Below are positions 29,858-39,142 of a DNA stretch of 64,000 bases, in pieces. Location of the stretch: positions 124,001 to 188,000 of the forward strand of contig JALHNJ010000001.1 of assembly GCA_022843585.1 (NCBI GenBank). The letters are read 5' to 3'. Both the position numbers and the translations under genes were made by a program. This DNA is from Chitinophagaceae bacterium. GTDB taxonomy: Bacteria; Bacteroidota; Bacteroidia; Chitinophagales; Chitinophagaceae. The stretch's first letter is position 1, and the number at the start of each line of letters is the position of its first letter. The notes below the pieces were generated by a model that had not been told where the DNA came from, did not search any database, and saw nothing but the letters and a program-made list of their open reading frames with translations.

Positions 29858-30493
29858 ATGAAGACGATTCAAAAAACTTTTGCCATTGTAGTGGCAACAT
29901 TAACGACCACAATTACTTTTGGACAGCCAGGTCTTGGAGTAACATCAACTACACAGGCAGCAACAAAAGCTACCGTTAATACGATGGCTGTAACGCAAGC
30001 AACAAATGCAGTAACCACTGCAACAAAAGCTACAGTAAATACAACTGTAACAAAAGTAGCTGACATTAAAGCCGCTACTGGCGTAGCAGTAAAAACTTCC
30101 AGACAAAATGCTGTAAGTACAGTAAACAATGTAAAGAGTGATGTGAAAAACAAGGCCCATGTAAATGCTGGTGTAGGTGTACAAACGAGTAACAATACGC
30201 AGGCAGCAACAGGTGCTACACAAGCAAATTCTTCAACAAATGCGAATGCAGATGTTGCAGTAGATATAAGTGCCGCTAAAGTGATTGAGAAAGCAGAAGC
30301 AACTTCAGCAAAAGTTACTACGGCTGCAGAAAACAAAGTAGCATCAACAGTAGAAAAAACAAAATCTGTAAAAACGAAAGCCGTAACAGAAGTAAAATCA
30401 ACTGCAGAGGTGGCAAAGCAAACTGCTTCTTCCGCTAAAACAGTTGAAGCAGATGTAAAAGCGGAAACAAAAACAACTGTTACAAAGCAGTAA
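29858..30493 (+). CDS. Secreted Ala/Thr/Val/Lys-rich low-complexity (LEA-like) protein
   Basis: ATG at 29858: MKTIQKTFAIVVATLTTTITFGQ signal, then repeated TKATVNT and KxxEKxxA segments. Confidence 0.7.
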   Translation: MKTIQKTFAIVVATLTTTITFGQPGLGVTSTTQAATKATVNTMAVTQATNAVTTATKATVNTTVTKVADIKAATGVAVKTSRQNAVSTVNNVKSDVKNKAHVNAGVGVQTSNNTQAATGATQANSSTNANADVAVDISAAKVIEKAEATSAKVTTAAENKVASTVEKTKSVKTKAVTEVKSTAEVAKQTASSAKTVEADVKAETKTTVTKQ

Positions 30494-30517
30494 AATAATC
30501 CGTAGACTTCCATATAC

Positions 30518-30568
30518 AGGGCTGCCTGATGCTACAACAGTAACATTTATAAATGGCAGCCCTTTTTT
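30518..30568 (+). terminator. Intrinsic terminator-like hairpin
   Basis: GGGCTGCC ... GGCAGCCC followed by TTTTTT. Confidence 0.75.
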
Positions 30569-30582
30569 CTAAAACCAAGTTT

Positions 30583-31422
30583 ATGAAAACGGAAAAAATA
30601 TTACCGAACTTTCTTTTAGTATTTTTTTCAATAGCTGCAATTGCACAAACAGATACAATACCTTTAAAAGACAAGCCTCAGTTTAAATTAGGTTTATATT
30701 ATAATAGCAAGCTGAACTATTACGGTCGAACTGATAGTCTTCAAAGCAGCGGCTTTTTTCCAGTTACAGAGTTTTGGGTAAATAAAAACATTTATATTAC
30801 TGCATCCCCGGTTTTTATATCCAACACAGCAGCCAGCTTAGAATATGCAGGCTCTGTGGCAACCGCAGGGTTTCGTTTTGAAAAGGAAAAAAAATCGATT
30901 AGTAATATTTACCTTGTAAAGCCGCTTTACAAAGACAATAGTCAGTTAGTGCAATCGGTATTGAAAGCACAAGCTATAGCAACTCACTCCTTTCAAAATA
31001 AAATCCTAAATATTACAATTGGCGGAGACATAAAACTGAGTGACCAGCTTGATTATGGTGCTACGGCAGGTCTTGATCATATTCTTCGTTTTGAATTACC
31101 TGGTCAAGCGGTATTGGTATTGAACCCATCCGCTTATATAAATGCAGGTACACAGCAGTTTACTAAAACATCGTACAAGCAAAGCGGCTTTTTATTCTTT
31201 CCGGGAGCACAGCAGGAAATAACAGAAGAAGTAAATAAGTTTAATATTCTTTCTTACGAATTTTCGATGCCGGTTGTTTTTGCCAAAGGGAAAATGTTGC
31301 TGATTGCCAATCCGGCGTATGTATTACCGCAAAATCTAATTACTATCTCCAATAGACCCGATCTTTCGGAGAGAGGCGAAAATATGTTCTATATCACAGT
31401 AGGCGCAAAAATGAATTTTTAA
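30583..31422 (+). CDS. Hypothetical outer-membrane beta-barrel-like protein
   Basis: Signal peptide MKTEKILPNFLLVFFSIAAIAQ; alternating strands, ends in YITVGAKMNF; start corrected from track 30553. Confidence 0.7.
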   Translation: MKTEKILPNFLLVFFSIAAIAQTDTIPLKDKPQFKLGLYYNSKLNYYGRTDSLQSSGFFPVTEFWVNKNIYITASPVFISNTAASLEYAGSVATAGFRFEKEKKSISNIYLVKPLYKDNSQLVQSVLKAQAIATHSFQNKILNITIGGDIKLSDQLDYGATAGLDHILRFELPGQAVLVLNPSAYINAGTQQFTKTSYKQSGFLFFPGAQQEITEEVNKFNILSYEFSMPVVFAKGKMLLIANPAYVLPQNLITISNRPDLSERGENMFYITVGAKMNF

Positions 31423-31509
31423 TTTGCGGGTATTCACTCATGAATTAACAAATTGCTTGAGGGCTGGTAATTATATTTGTTTTACAGATATTTTATCAGT
31501 AGCCAAATC

Positions 31510-32286
31510 ATGCCATCCGCCAAGACAAAAAAGCAGATCCGAAGCATCATCTTCGCTGTACTATTGTTTACAATAGTGGCTACTGGTGTGTGGATGATCT
31601 ATCAATCACTTACTTACCGAAGGACAAAGTTTACCCGCTACCCGGAATTTGGTATCGTTATTCCCGAAAACTATTCCATTCATGGTATTGATGTTTCAAA
31701 ATATCAATCAAGCATTGTATGGGAGGAAGTAAAAGCGATGAAAGTAAAAGAAGTGCAACTGGGGTTTGCATTTATAAAAGCAACTGAAGGTATTGGCAAT
31801 ACCGACCCGCAATTTAAACGCAATTGGAAAAAGTCAAAAGATAATGGGGTAGTTCGTGGCGCCTATCATTTTTTTATTGCTTCTAAAGATGGGCGATTAC
31901 AAGCTGAGAATTTTATTAATCGGGTTAATTTAGAAACAGGCGATTTCCCACCGGTGCTGGATATAGAGCAATTGAATGGCACAACTGCAGCACAATTAAG
32001 AAAGGAGGCTAAAGAGTGGCTTGAAATAGTAGAAAATTATTATGGGGTAAAACCAATCATCTATACCAATGTTGATTTCTATAAACGAAATCTTGGTGCT
32101 GAGTTCGATAGTTATCCTTTATGGGTGGCGCATTATTACCAGTTACAACAACCCCGTATTGACAGGGGCTGGGTTTTCTGGCAGCATAGCGATATAGGGC
32201 TTGTAAACGGAATCAACGGTAAAGTTGATTTTAATGTTTTTAATGGCGATTCTACAGCGTTCAGAAACTTACTAATCCAACAGTAA
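31510..32286 (+). CDS. Glycoside hydrolase family 25 (lysozyme-like)
   Basis: IHGIDVSKYQSSIVWEEV, GFAFIKATEGIGNTDPQF, GAYHFF, PPVLDIEQ, PIIYTNVDFY. Confidence 0.92.
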   Translation: MPSAKTKKQIRSIIFAVLLFTIVATGVWMIYQSLTYRRTKFTRYPEFGIVIPENYSIHGIDVSKYQSSIVWEEVKAMKVKEVQLGFAFIKATEGIGNTDPQFKRNWKKSKDNGVVRGAYHFFIASKDGRLQAENFINRVNLETGDFPPVLDIEQLNGTTAAQLRKEAKEWLEIVENYYGVKPIIYTNVDFYKRNLGAEFDSYPLWVAHYYQLQQPRIDRGWVFWQHSDIGLVNGINGKVDFNVFNGDSTAFRNLLIQQ

Positions 32287-32396
32287 AACTATTTTACAAA
32301 TATTAGAACAACAGCTTTAGAAAATTGTTTTGAAACACAGGTCATTCAAATAATTGTATTTTACTTTCTTGTAACTTGTTTAAACAAATCAATTTC

Positions 32397-32621
32397 ATGG
32401 AGCAAGGCTGGGATCCGGATGTAAAAAAATTTCTGCTGAAGGTATTGAACTCAATTAGCCTGGTATTACTTTGGATGCTGGTATGCGCCACTCTTGGTAT
32501 TTATTATAAATTAGGGCACACATCAGGGAATCCAATTTTATACCCCATCATTTTTTATGCTTTCATGACCCTTACATTGTTCTTCATTATACGGCATCTT
32601 ATCAAATTATGGAACAAATAA
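32397..32621 (+). CDS. Small two-TM membrane protein
   Basis: ATG at 32397; two hydrophobic segments. Confidence 0.65.
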   Translation: MEQGWDPDVKKFLLKVLNSISLVLLWMLVCATLGIYYKLGHTSGNPILYPIIFYAFMTLTLFFIIRHLIKLWNK

Positions 32622-32705
32622 CAGGGTAAGCCATCCAAAAATACCCGCCGCCCCGTACAATTATATTAGATAAAGTAGGTATTTTAGAAACTAAAAAATT
32701 TGCCG

Positions 32706-33128
32706 ATGGAGTTGAAGCAACTTAGCAAGTGGGTGGTTATTACCGGAACTTTAATAATCTGGACTATTAAACTCGTCATTCGTCCTATGCAGCCGGGTGG
32801 AGGAGCAACCCAATATTTTTTAAATGTTGCACCTAATCTGCTGGGTTCCTTTTTAATTCCTTTTGGTGCTTGCTGGTTTTTTAGTGGCCGTAATTTTTTA
32901 GTGGCCCGGATTTTTAAATTGGAATGTCAGTACGATTTACGCCTGGTATGTTTGATGGGCTTTGGAATGTTAGTGGTGAATGAATACCTGCAACTCATCC
33001 CCTATTTTGGAAGAACATTTGATTATAACGATATTCTCTTTTCGTCTATTGGTTTAGTGATTTCTTGTATGGTGTTTGGAAAAATTCAGGCCCGAACGAA
33101 AGAAAATCCCGAACCCAGGCATATTTAA
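32706..33128 (+). CDS. Membrane protein, possibly VanZ-like
   Basis: Four hydrophobic segments; NEYLQLIPYFGRTFDYNDILFSSIGLVIS resembles the VanZ C-terminus. Confidence 0.55.
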   Translation: MELKQLSKWVVITGTLIIWTIKLVIRPMQPGGGATQYFLNVAPNLLGSFLIPFGACWFFSGRNFLVARIFKLECQYDLRLVCLMGFGMLVVNEYLQLIPYFGRTFDYNDILFSSIGLVISCMVFGKIQARTKENPEPRHI

Positions 33129-33550
33129 CTACTGTGGTCTGCAATAACCACCCATTTACCATTTATTTTTTTAAATAGCAAAGTATAGTGGCCGCTAACG
33201 TCGCCGATGCTGCGTTTTAAGTACCACTTGCCTACTACATGATAATATTTTCCTGATAGTCTTTTTACTGTAATGATATTGAAAGCAAGCCTTCCCATAG
33301 CAGTAGTATCGGGGTAGCCTTTTTTATAATTGTTCAGTGTGTTTGTATAACCATAAGTAATACCGCTTTTACCTATGAACATCAGCGAGTCATTTTCCCA
33401 ATAGCCGATCATAAAATTTTGAAGATCGCCTTTATTCCAGGATTCCGTTTGTGTATCCAGTATTTTGCGTATGGCTTTTTCATTTTTTGATTGTCCAATT
33501 GATTGAAATGTCAACAGCATTAATAATGTAGCAACGAGTATTCGCATCAC
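33125..33550 (-). CDS. Secreted SnoaL/NTF2-like (DUF4440-type) protein
   Basis: AIRKILDTQTESWNKGDLQNFMIGYW...GHYTLLFKKINGKWVVIADHSS. Confidence 0.8.
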   Translation of the reverse strand: MMRILVATLLMLLTFQSIGQSKNEKAIRKILDTQTESWNKGDLQNFMIGYWENDSLMFIGKSGITYGYTNTLNNYKKGYPDTTAMGRLAFNIITVKRLSGKYYHVVGKWYLKRSIGDVSGHYTLLFKKINGKWVVIADHSS

Positions 33551-33599
33551 TTAAAAATTTTAATGAAAGTAATTAATACCATTGATAATACATTTTGTT

Positions 33600-33618
33600 G
33601 CCCAACTAATTACTACTA
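33600..33618. repeat. Dispersed repeat copy B (GCCCAACTAATTACTACTA)
   Basis: 19-nt exact match to 21439-21457. Confidence 0.75.
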
Positions 33619-33835
33619 TTATTGTCCCTTGCAATCTAGGATTAGTTCGCAACTTTTTCTTCCAATAGAAGAAAAGGTGAGAGCCACCCTTGTACTTCAG
33701 AAACACAGATGAGCATTTTGAAAAGTGCCAAATAGAAATCAAAGTGTCCTTTAATGCTATATAAATGTTAGAAGTTTAAAGCCCTTTCTTGTGAGAGCCT
33801 ATCCCATCCGAATGGCGGGAGGTTTGGCGAGGCTT

Positions 33836-34228
33836 TTAGTGGTCACAATCATCCGCATGTGCATGATCATGAACCCGACAGGATTTATAATTTAAGATAT
33901 GCGAAGTAATAATTAACAATACTCCCGGAATGAGCAACCATACTTCGTATTCTAGAAAAAATTGCTTTAATACCAGGAAAATAAATCCTGCAAAGAACAA
34001 AGAAATTGGTACTAGGCTATGATGGTGTTTTTTATAACCATGGTACAATGAGTATGAACCAATGCCCAAAGCAAGCACAATCATAAACACTTCAAAAAAA
34101 GTATTATGAATAATGTTGATACCAAACAACGGAAGGCTGGTTAGAAACAATGGTAAAAGGGCACAGTGAATGGCACAGGCAAGCGAAGCACCTATTCCTA
34201 AAGCGTCCCAATTAATTTTTACTTTCAT
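33836..34228 (-). CDS. MerC-domain membrane protein
   Basis: WDALGIGASLACAIHCALLPLFLTSLPLFG with CxxHC; His-rich C-terminus HDHAHADDCDH. Confidence 0.85.
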   Translation of the reverse strand: MKVKINWDALGIGASLACAIHCALLPLFLTSLPLFGINIIHNTFFEVFMIVLALGIGSYSLYHGYKKHHHSLVPISLFFAGFIFLVLKQFFLEYEVWLLIPGVLLIITSHILNYKSCRVHDHAHADDCDH

Positions 34229-34288
34229 GAAGGACAGCAAATATAGATAAAAGCAACACGGTTGCAAAATAAAACGCTATTCCATTCG

Positions 34289-34296
34289 TACCTTTG
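34289..34296 (+). promoter_or_regulatory. Bacteroidetes-type -7 element candidate
   Basis: TACCTTTG 18 nt before the SCO gene ATG; TTG about 24 nt upstream. Confidence 0.4.
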
Positions 34297-34313
34297 CAGC
34301 TCAATTGGTCATA

Positions 34314-34928
34314 ATGTCGAAAAAAAGAATGCTTTACATCGGGTTCTTCGTAGTGCTGGCACTGAGTTTCTATTTTATATTGACGTTGGTTATTCCGGGC
34401 TTTGGTAAAAAGACGATTCCGCCGGTAAGTTTCATTACTCCCTTTTCTTTTACTACATCAGAAGGAAAAACAATGACGGAGAAAGATGTAGCTGGTAAAA
34501 TATATGTAGCCGAATATTTTTTTACTACTTGCAAAGGTATTTGCCCAAAGATGAATGAGAATATGAAAACGGTGTATGAGAAGTTTAAAGACAATAATAA
34601 TTTTCTGATTCTTTCGCATACCTGCGATCCGGAAAATGATTCCGTAGCACAAATGAAAAGATATGCCGACTCACTGGGTGTAAATACAAGCCGCTGGGTT
34701 TTCTTGACTGGCAGAAAAGATAGTTTGTATAAAATGGCCAGGGTTAGTTACACAATTGATGATCCTGCCAATAATCTGAAAAGCATTAACGATGATTTTT
34801 TACATACACAATTCTGGGCTTTGGTTGATGGCAATGGTGATGTAAGAAAAGTATATGATGGATTAAAACAAAGTGAAGTTAAACTGCTGATAAGAGATGT
34901 TGAGAAATTGCTGAAAGAAAAAGAATAA
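34314..34928 (+). CDS. SCO1/SenC family copper chaperone-like protein
   Basis: AEYFFTTCKGICPKMNENM (CxxxC), LSHTCDPENDSV, DDFLHTQFWALVD. Confidence 0.9.
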   Translation: MSKKRMLYIGFFVVLALSFYFILTLVIPGFGKKTIPPVSFITPFSFTTSEGKTMTEKDVAGKIYVAEYFFTTCKGICPKMNENMKTVYEKFKDNNNFLILSHTCDPENDSVAQMKRYADSLGVNTSRWVFLTGRKDSLYKMARVSYTIDDPANNLKSINDDFLHTQFWALVDGNGDVRKVYDGLKQSEVKLLIRDVEKLLKEKE

Positions 34929-34947
34929 AGTATTTTTATAATTGAAT

Positions 34948-35391
34948 ATGTCAAAAACGGCACACATAAATATTGATGCGCAGGTAGGCGAATTGCTAAA
35001 GCGAAACAGCCTTAGTGTAACCGATAGCCGGAAAAAAATTCTCCAACTTTTTTTGGAGCAGCAAGGTGCATTGGCACATGGCGATATTGAAAAAAGAGCT
35101 GGCGAAAAATTTGACCGTGTTACTGTGTATCGTACCCTGCAAACTTTTGTAGATAAAGGAATCATACACACAATACCTACTGCTGATAATTCCATACGCT
35201 ATGCACTATGCAAGGATGAATGTTCTGCCGGTCATCATCATGACCATCACATTCATTTTGTATGCAATAACTGCAACAATACTTTTTGTTTGGACGATGT
35301 AGTAACTCCGGAAATAAACTTACCAAAAGGTTATGCGGCTGAACATGTTGAAGTAGTGGTAGAAGGAATTTGTAAGAATTGTAATAGTTAA
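34948..35391 (+). CDS. Fur family metalloregulator
   Basis: VTDSRKKILQLFLEQQGALAHGDIEKRAGEKFDRVTVYRTLQTFVDKGIIH; HHHDHHIHFVCNNCNNTFCL and C-terminal CKNC. Confidence 0.92.
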   Translation: MSKTAHINIDAQVGELLKRNSLSVTDSRKKILQLFLEQQGALAHGDIEKRAGEKFDRVTVYRTLQTFVDKGIIHTIPTADNSIRYALCKDECSAGHHHDHHIHFVCNNCNNTFCLDDVVTPEINLPKGYAAEHVEVVVEGICKNCNS

Positions 35392-35467
35392 AACCCCCGT
35401 TCCCTAAAAGAAGCTTAGACCTCCAGCTTACTATTTATTATATACCTGCTAAAAATGCAAGGTATAA

Positions 35468-35581
35468 TTAGAAATTTTTTTTGCCAAACCACTTTTTATA
35501 AATCCAAACTGTTGCCTTTACAGCAACAAAAAAGAGTATAATGCAAAGAGCATATAATATGTAAGACCAAATGTTTTTCAT
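35468..35581 (-). CDS. Candidate 37-aa single-TM microprotein
   Basis: Read by hand on the minus strand: MKNIWSYILYALCIILFFVAVKATVWIYKKWFGKKNF*; below the track length cutoff. Confidence 0.45.
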   Translation of the reverse strand: MKNIWSYILYALCIILFFVAVKATVWIYKKWFGKKNF

Positions 35582-35815
35582 TTCAATTTATTCTTTATAG
35601 TTGGCAGTTACTGCCGATTTTAATATTTCATGGATTCAAATATTAGTTCTCTATTTTTCTAAACTTTTAAATTACACCAGATGGTCTATAAATAGATTTT
35701 TATTGAATAAGCTGATATATGTATTTAGCTCAATAGGGGAAATATTTTTTTTAATTAAATGAGCGAAGAATAAAGAATTTTGATTTAGGTCCCCTTTAGG
35801 GATAGGGGCAAAAAC

Positions 35816-35845
35816 AAAGCCCCGGTGTAGAAACATCGGGACTTT
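35816..35845. terminator. Terminator-like hairpin
   Basis: AAAGCCCCGGTGT-AGAA-ACATCGGGACTTTTT. Confidence 0.6.
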
Positions 35846-35978
35846 TTGGTTAAGGCTCTGATTAGTAGCTATGTTGAAATGCTTATACAGCATTTATAAT
35901 TTCTTACTCAAAAATAGGTGCAACAACTCATATTTCCATATTTATCGCATACCCCTTTAGTGGTATTTTTTTACACAA

Positions 35979-37697
35979 TTATACTTGCTCCATCTCTTTT
36001 TTTACAAATAACATCAACTGGCTGATATAAGCCGGTGAAAAATTGAACTCTAAACCTGCGGCTTTAAATAATTCAGGCAAAGTTCGGGTGCCACCCAGTT
36101 GAAGTGCTGTTATATAATTATTAAGTGCTGTTTCCGGGTTCTGCTTATACTGTTGCCAAAGGCCAATAGCTCCTAGTTGCGCAATTCCGTATTCTATGTA
36201 ATAAAACGGTACTTCAAATAAATGTAACTGGCGTTGCCACCCAAAGCGACGATATTCATCTAATCCCGTAAAATCTATAACTGTAGACGAAAATTCTTCC
36301 TGAATGTTTAACCATTGATTGGCTCTTTCTTCAATTGTATGATTGGGTTTCTCATACACCCAATGCTGAAATTTATCAATCGTAGCTATCCACGGAAAGA
36401 TAGTTATCACTCTTTCAAGCTGTTGTTCTTTTGCACGCAACAATTCATCTTTATTTTCAAAAAATACATGCCAATGGTTCATGCTGAACAATTCCATGGC
36501 CATGCTTGCTACTTCGGCAATTTCTGTTGGGTATTCTTTAAAACCGGTTAATGTAAGTTCATGGGCTAAAAAAGAATGAACAGCATGACCCCCTTCATGA
36601 ACCATTGTTGTAACATCATCTAACTGACCGGCAGCATTCATAAAAATAAATGGCGCACCACTTTCTGCCAACGGGCAATTATATCCACCCGGTGCTTTGC
36701 CTTTTCTGCTTTCCAGATCAAGATGCCCCATCTCTTTCATCTTACGAAGACAATCGCCAAAGAAGGGTTTCAATTCATCAAAACAGGCAATTGTTTTTTC
36801 TGTTAACTCACTACCAGTTTTAAAAGGACGAAGTGGTTGAATACCGGCTGGTTCGGCTTCCACATCCCACGGACGTAAAGTATCTAAACCAAGTTTTTTC
36901 CTTTTTGCCTCATAAATTTGATTTACCAGCGGCATTATATGCTGCTTTACTGCTTCATGAAATTGGTAACAATCTTTGGCTGTATAATCAAAGCGACCTA
37001 ATTCTTTAAAACGAAAATCACGGTAATTTTCAAAGCCGGTATTAATAGCTACCTGGTGACGTTTTTGTAATAGAGAAGAAAACAAATTATTTAGTTCGTC
37101 TTTATCATGTAACCTTCTTTCATTTATTTTTCTATAAACTTCTTCTCTTAATTGCCTGTTGGGATCTTCTAAAAATTTAGCGGCTTGTTGCAACGTATAT
37201 TCTTTTCCGTTTACTTCAATCGTCATTTTTCCTGCAATAACACCAAATTGCTGTTGCAACACATTCAGCTCTGCTTGTATGGGAATATTTACTTCCCTAA
37301 AAAGTTCAATGTTCTTTTTTACATTTCTGAGGTAGGTATAATAAGTTGATTGATCAAGTTCATTTGTAAAAGAACAATCAATTAATTTTTTATTCAGCTT
37401 ATCAGAATAGGATTGAATGTGTGGCTGAATTTCCATCATAAAGAAATTAAAAGCCTCTTCGAGCCTCTTGTTCTCCGTATCGCAGGTCATTTTAATTTGT
37501 CTCCAGCAGGCATCTTCACTTATTACAGCTTCCAGTTCGCTGGCATCTTTCAGCCATTGTTCCAAGTCCGCAGGTGAGTTAATGGTGCGTTCATCCAAAT
37601 TAATAAAATACGGCTCCAGGCTTTTCCAATCTACAATTGCAAAATCAGCGGGTAAAAAAAGTCTCGGCAATTTTTTTATATCAGCATTATAATTCAT
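35979..37697 (-). CDS. M3 family oligoendopeptidase (PepF-like)
   Basis: TTMVHEGGHAVHSFLAHE zinc motif, E...NHWHVFFENKDELLRAKEQQL, VPFYYIEYGIAQLGAI. Confidence 0.92.
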   Translation of the reverse strand: MNYNADIKKLPRLFLPADFAIVDWKSLEPYFINLDERTINSPADLEQWLKDASELEAVISEDACWRQIKMTCDTENKRLEEAFNFFMMEIQPHIQSYSDKLNKKLIDCSFTNELDQSTYYTYLRNVKKNIELFREVNIPIQAELNVLQQQFGVIAGKMTIEVNGKEYTLQQAAKFLEDPNRQLREEVYRKINERRLHDKDELNNLFSSLLQKRHQVAINTGFENYRDFRFKELGRFDYTAKDCYQFHEAVKQHIMPLVNQIYEAKRKKLGLDTLRPWDVEAEPAGIQPLRPFKTGSELTEKTIACFDELKPFFGDCLRKMKEMGHLDLESRKGKAPGGYNCPLAESGAPFIFMNAAGQLDDVTTMVHEGGHAVHSFLAHELTLTGFKEYPTEIAEVASMAMELFSMNHWHVFFENKDELLRAKEQQLERVITIFPWIATIDKFQHWVYEKPNHTIEERANQWLNIQEEFSSTVIDFTGLDEYRRFGWQRQLHLFEVPFYYIEYGIAQLGAIGLWQQYKQNPETALNNYITALQLGGTRTLPELFKAAGLEFNFSPAYISQLMLFVKKEMEQV

Positions 37698-37781
37698 AAG
37701 TCTTTCTTTTATAAACGAAAAAGCTACAATTATCAAGTGTATTGCTTGAGCCTTGTAGCTAGTTCCTTGTTCTTTATTAAT

Positions 37782-38339
37782 TTATTCTGCTTTTTTCTTT
37801 GGCGTAGTTTTTTTGGCTGGCTTCTTAGCAGGTGCTTCTGCAATATCGCTATCAGCTTCTTTTTTAGCAACTGGTTCTTTTTTCTTAGCCACCGCTTTCT
37901 TTGCTGGTTTTTCAGCAGGTACTTCTTCAACAACTTCTTCTTCCTCTTCAGGAAGTTCGGTTAGTTTAATCTCCACATTATTCTTTTTCAACACAGCAAA
38001 CCATTTTACCATCTTCTTCATATCGCTGGCATATACCCTGTCAAAATCCATATCAGGATATACTTTTTCGAAGTATTTTTTTACGGCATCTGCATTTTTA
38101 TCATCCGGCAATTTTTCGGTTGATGTTTCCATGGCATTGAAAATATCCACCAGGTTCACATTATCCCGAACCGTGTAAATTTCAATACTTTCTAAATGCG
38201 AAAAGTTGTGGACACGGGTTGATACAAAACGGGTCGTTTTATCATCCAGGGAGCGAAGGATGGCTCCGTCGGTTTTGCTGTTTAATAACTCAAACAAACC
38301 GGGCAATCCGCTTACGGCAACAAGTTTACTATATTCCAT
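37782..38339 (-). CDS. DUF5606-like protein with a Lys/Ala/Pro-rich tail
   Basis: SGLPGLFELLNSKTDGAILRSLDDKTTRFVSTR...; tail EKPAKKAVAKKKEPVAKKE...KKPAKKTTPKKKAE. Confidence 0.8.
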   Translation of the reverse strand: MEYSKLVAVSGLPGLFELLNSKTDGAILRSLDDKTTRFVSTRVHNFSHLESIEIYTVRDNVNLVDIFNAMETSTEKLPDDKNADAVKKYFEKVYPDMDFDRVYASDMKKMVKWFAVLKKNNVEIKLTELPEEEEEVVEEVPAEKPAKKAVAKKKEPVAKKEADSDIAEAPAKKPAKKTTPKKKAE

Positions 38340-38476
38340 ACGTTTTTAGATAATTAAGGAAGTGCAAGATACTTGAGTTCGGGCAAATAGGGAAGATTGA
38401 AAATATCCACCCGGCGAATGTTTTCAGACCCTCTGCCGTCTCATAACAAACTACTTATCACAAAAACTACAAAAAA

Positions 38477-38869
38477 ATGAAAAAAATAACCCTGTTATTG
38501 CTTGTTTCGATCATTATAGTGGGTGCAGCCAATGCCCAAGGTGGTGGCTTTCAACGCCGCACGGTAGAAGAAAGAGTGGCCATCATTCATGCTAAAATGG
38601 ATAGTGCCTTTAAACTGGAACCTGCTAAAGCTGCTGAAGTTGACGCTGTTTTTACCACTTTTTATAAAGATCAGGACAAAGCAAGAGAAGAATTGATGGC
38701 TGGTGGCGAAAGACCAACCCGTGAAGCATCGCAAGCGAAAATGCAGCCTGTCACGGAAGCAAGAGACGAAAAATTGAAGAAAATATTACCGGAAGCGCAG
38801 TACGAGATCTGGAAAAAAGAAATTGAACCGGGTATGAGACCACAACGTCCAGGTGGTGGCGGAAACTAA
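38477..38869 (+). CDS. Small secreted helical protein (Spy/CpxP-like character)
   Basis: Signal peptide, helical charged core, Gly/Pro-rich end. Confidence 0.6.
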   Translation: MKKITLLLLVSIIIVGAANAQGGGFQRRTVEERVAIIHAKMDSAFKLEPAKAAEVDAVFTTFYKDQDKAREELMAGGERPTREASQAKMQPVTEARDEKLKKILPEAQYEIWKKEIEPGMRPQRPGGGGN

Positions 38870-38896
38870 GCATTCTCATTTTTGGCTATACATGAT

Positions 38897-38947
38897 AACC
38901 GTTCTGTTGAACCGGGCCTTTTAAAGGGTTCATAAAGCAGAACGGTT
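38897..38947 (+). terminator. Intrinsic terminator-like hairpin
   Basis: AACCGTTCTG ... CAGAACGGTT followed by TTTT. Confidence 0.75.
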
Positions 38948-39142
38948 TTTTCTTGCCCATACCTCCTATTCTTCCGGGTTTATTTTGCAAAGCCTTTATT
39001 AAAAATAATAGATTTACAGAGTAGCAAATAAAGAACTGAAAGCCTTTGCTATTTACTTCATGTTATTGCCAGTCTGTTTGAACAAAAGCCTTGGCCTGTT
39101 ATTTTGATGGAAGCTAGTATTGCTGTGTGGCGATAATCAGGG

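Noticed and set aside
29869-30513. 214-aa minus-strand ORF
   Set aside because: Antisense to the Ala/Thr/Lys-rich protein; open only because of codon composition bias.
35672-35893. 73-aa minus-strand ORF
   Set aside because: Overlaps a terminator-like hairpin and has no recognisable features.
37737-38178. Plus-strand Ser/Phe-rich ORFs opposite the DUF5606 gene
   Set aside because: Reverse complement of a Lys/Ala-rich tail; composition artefact.
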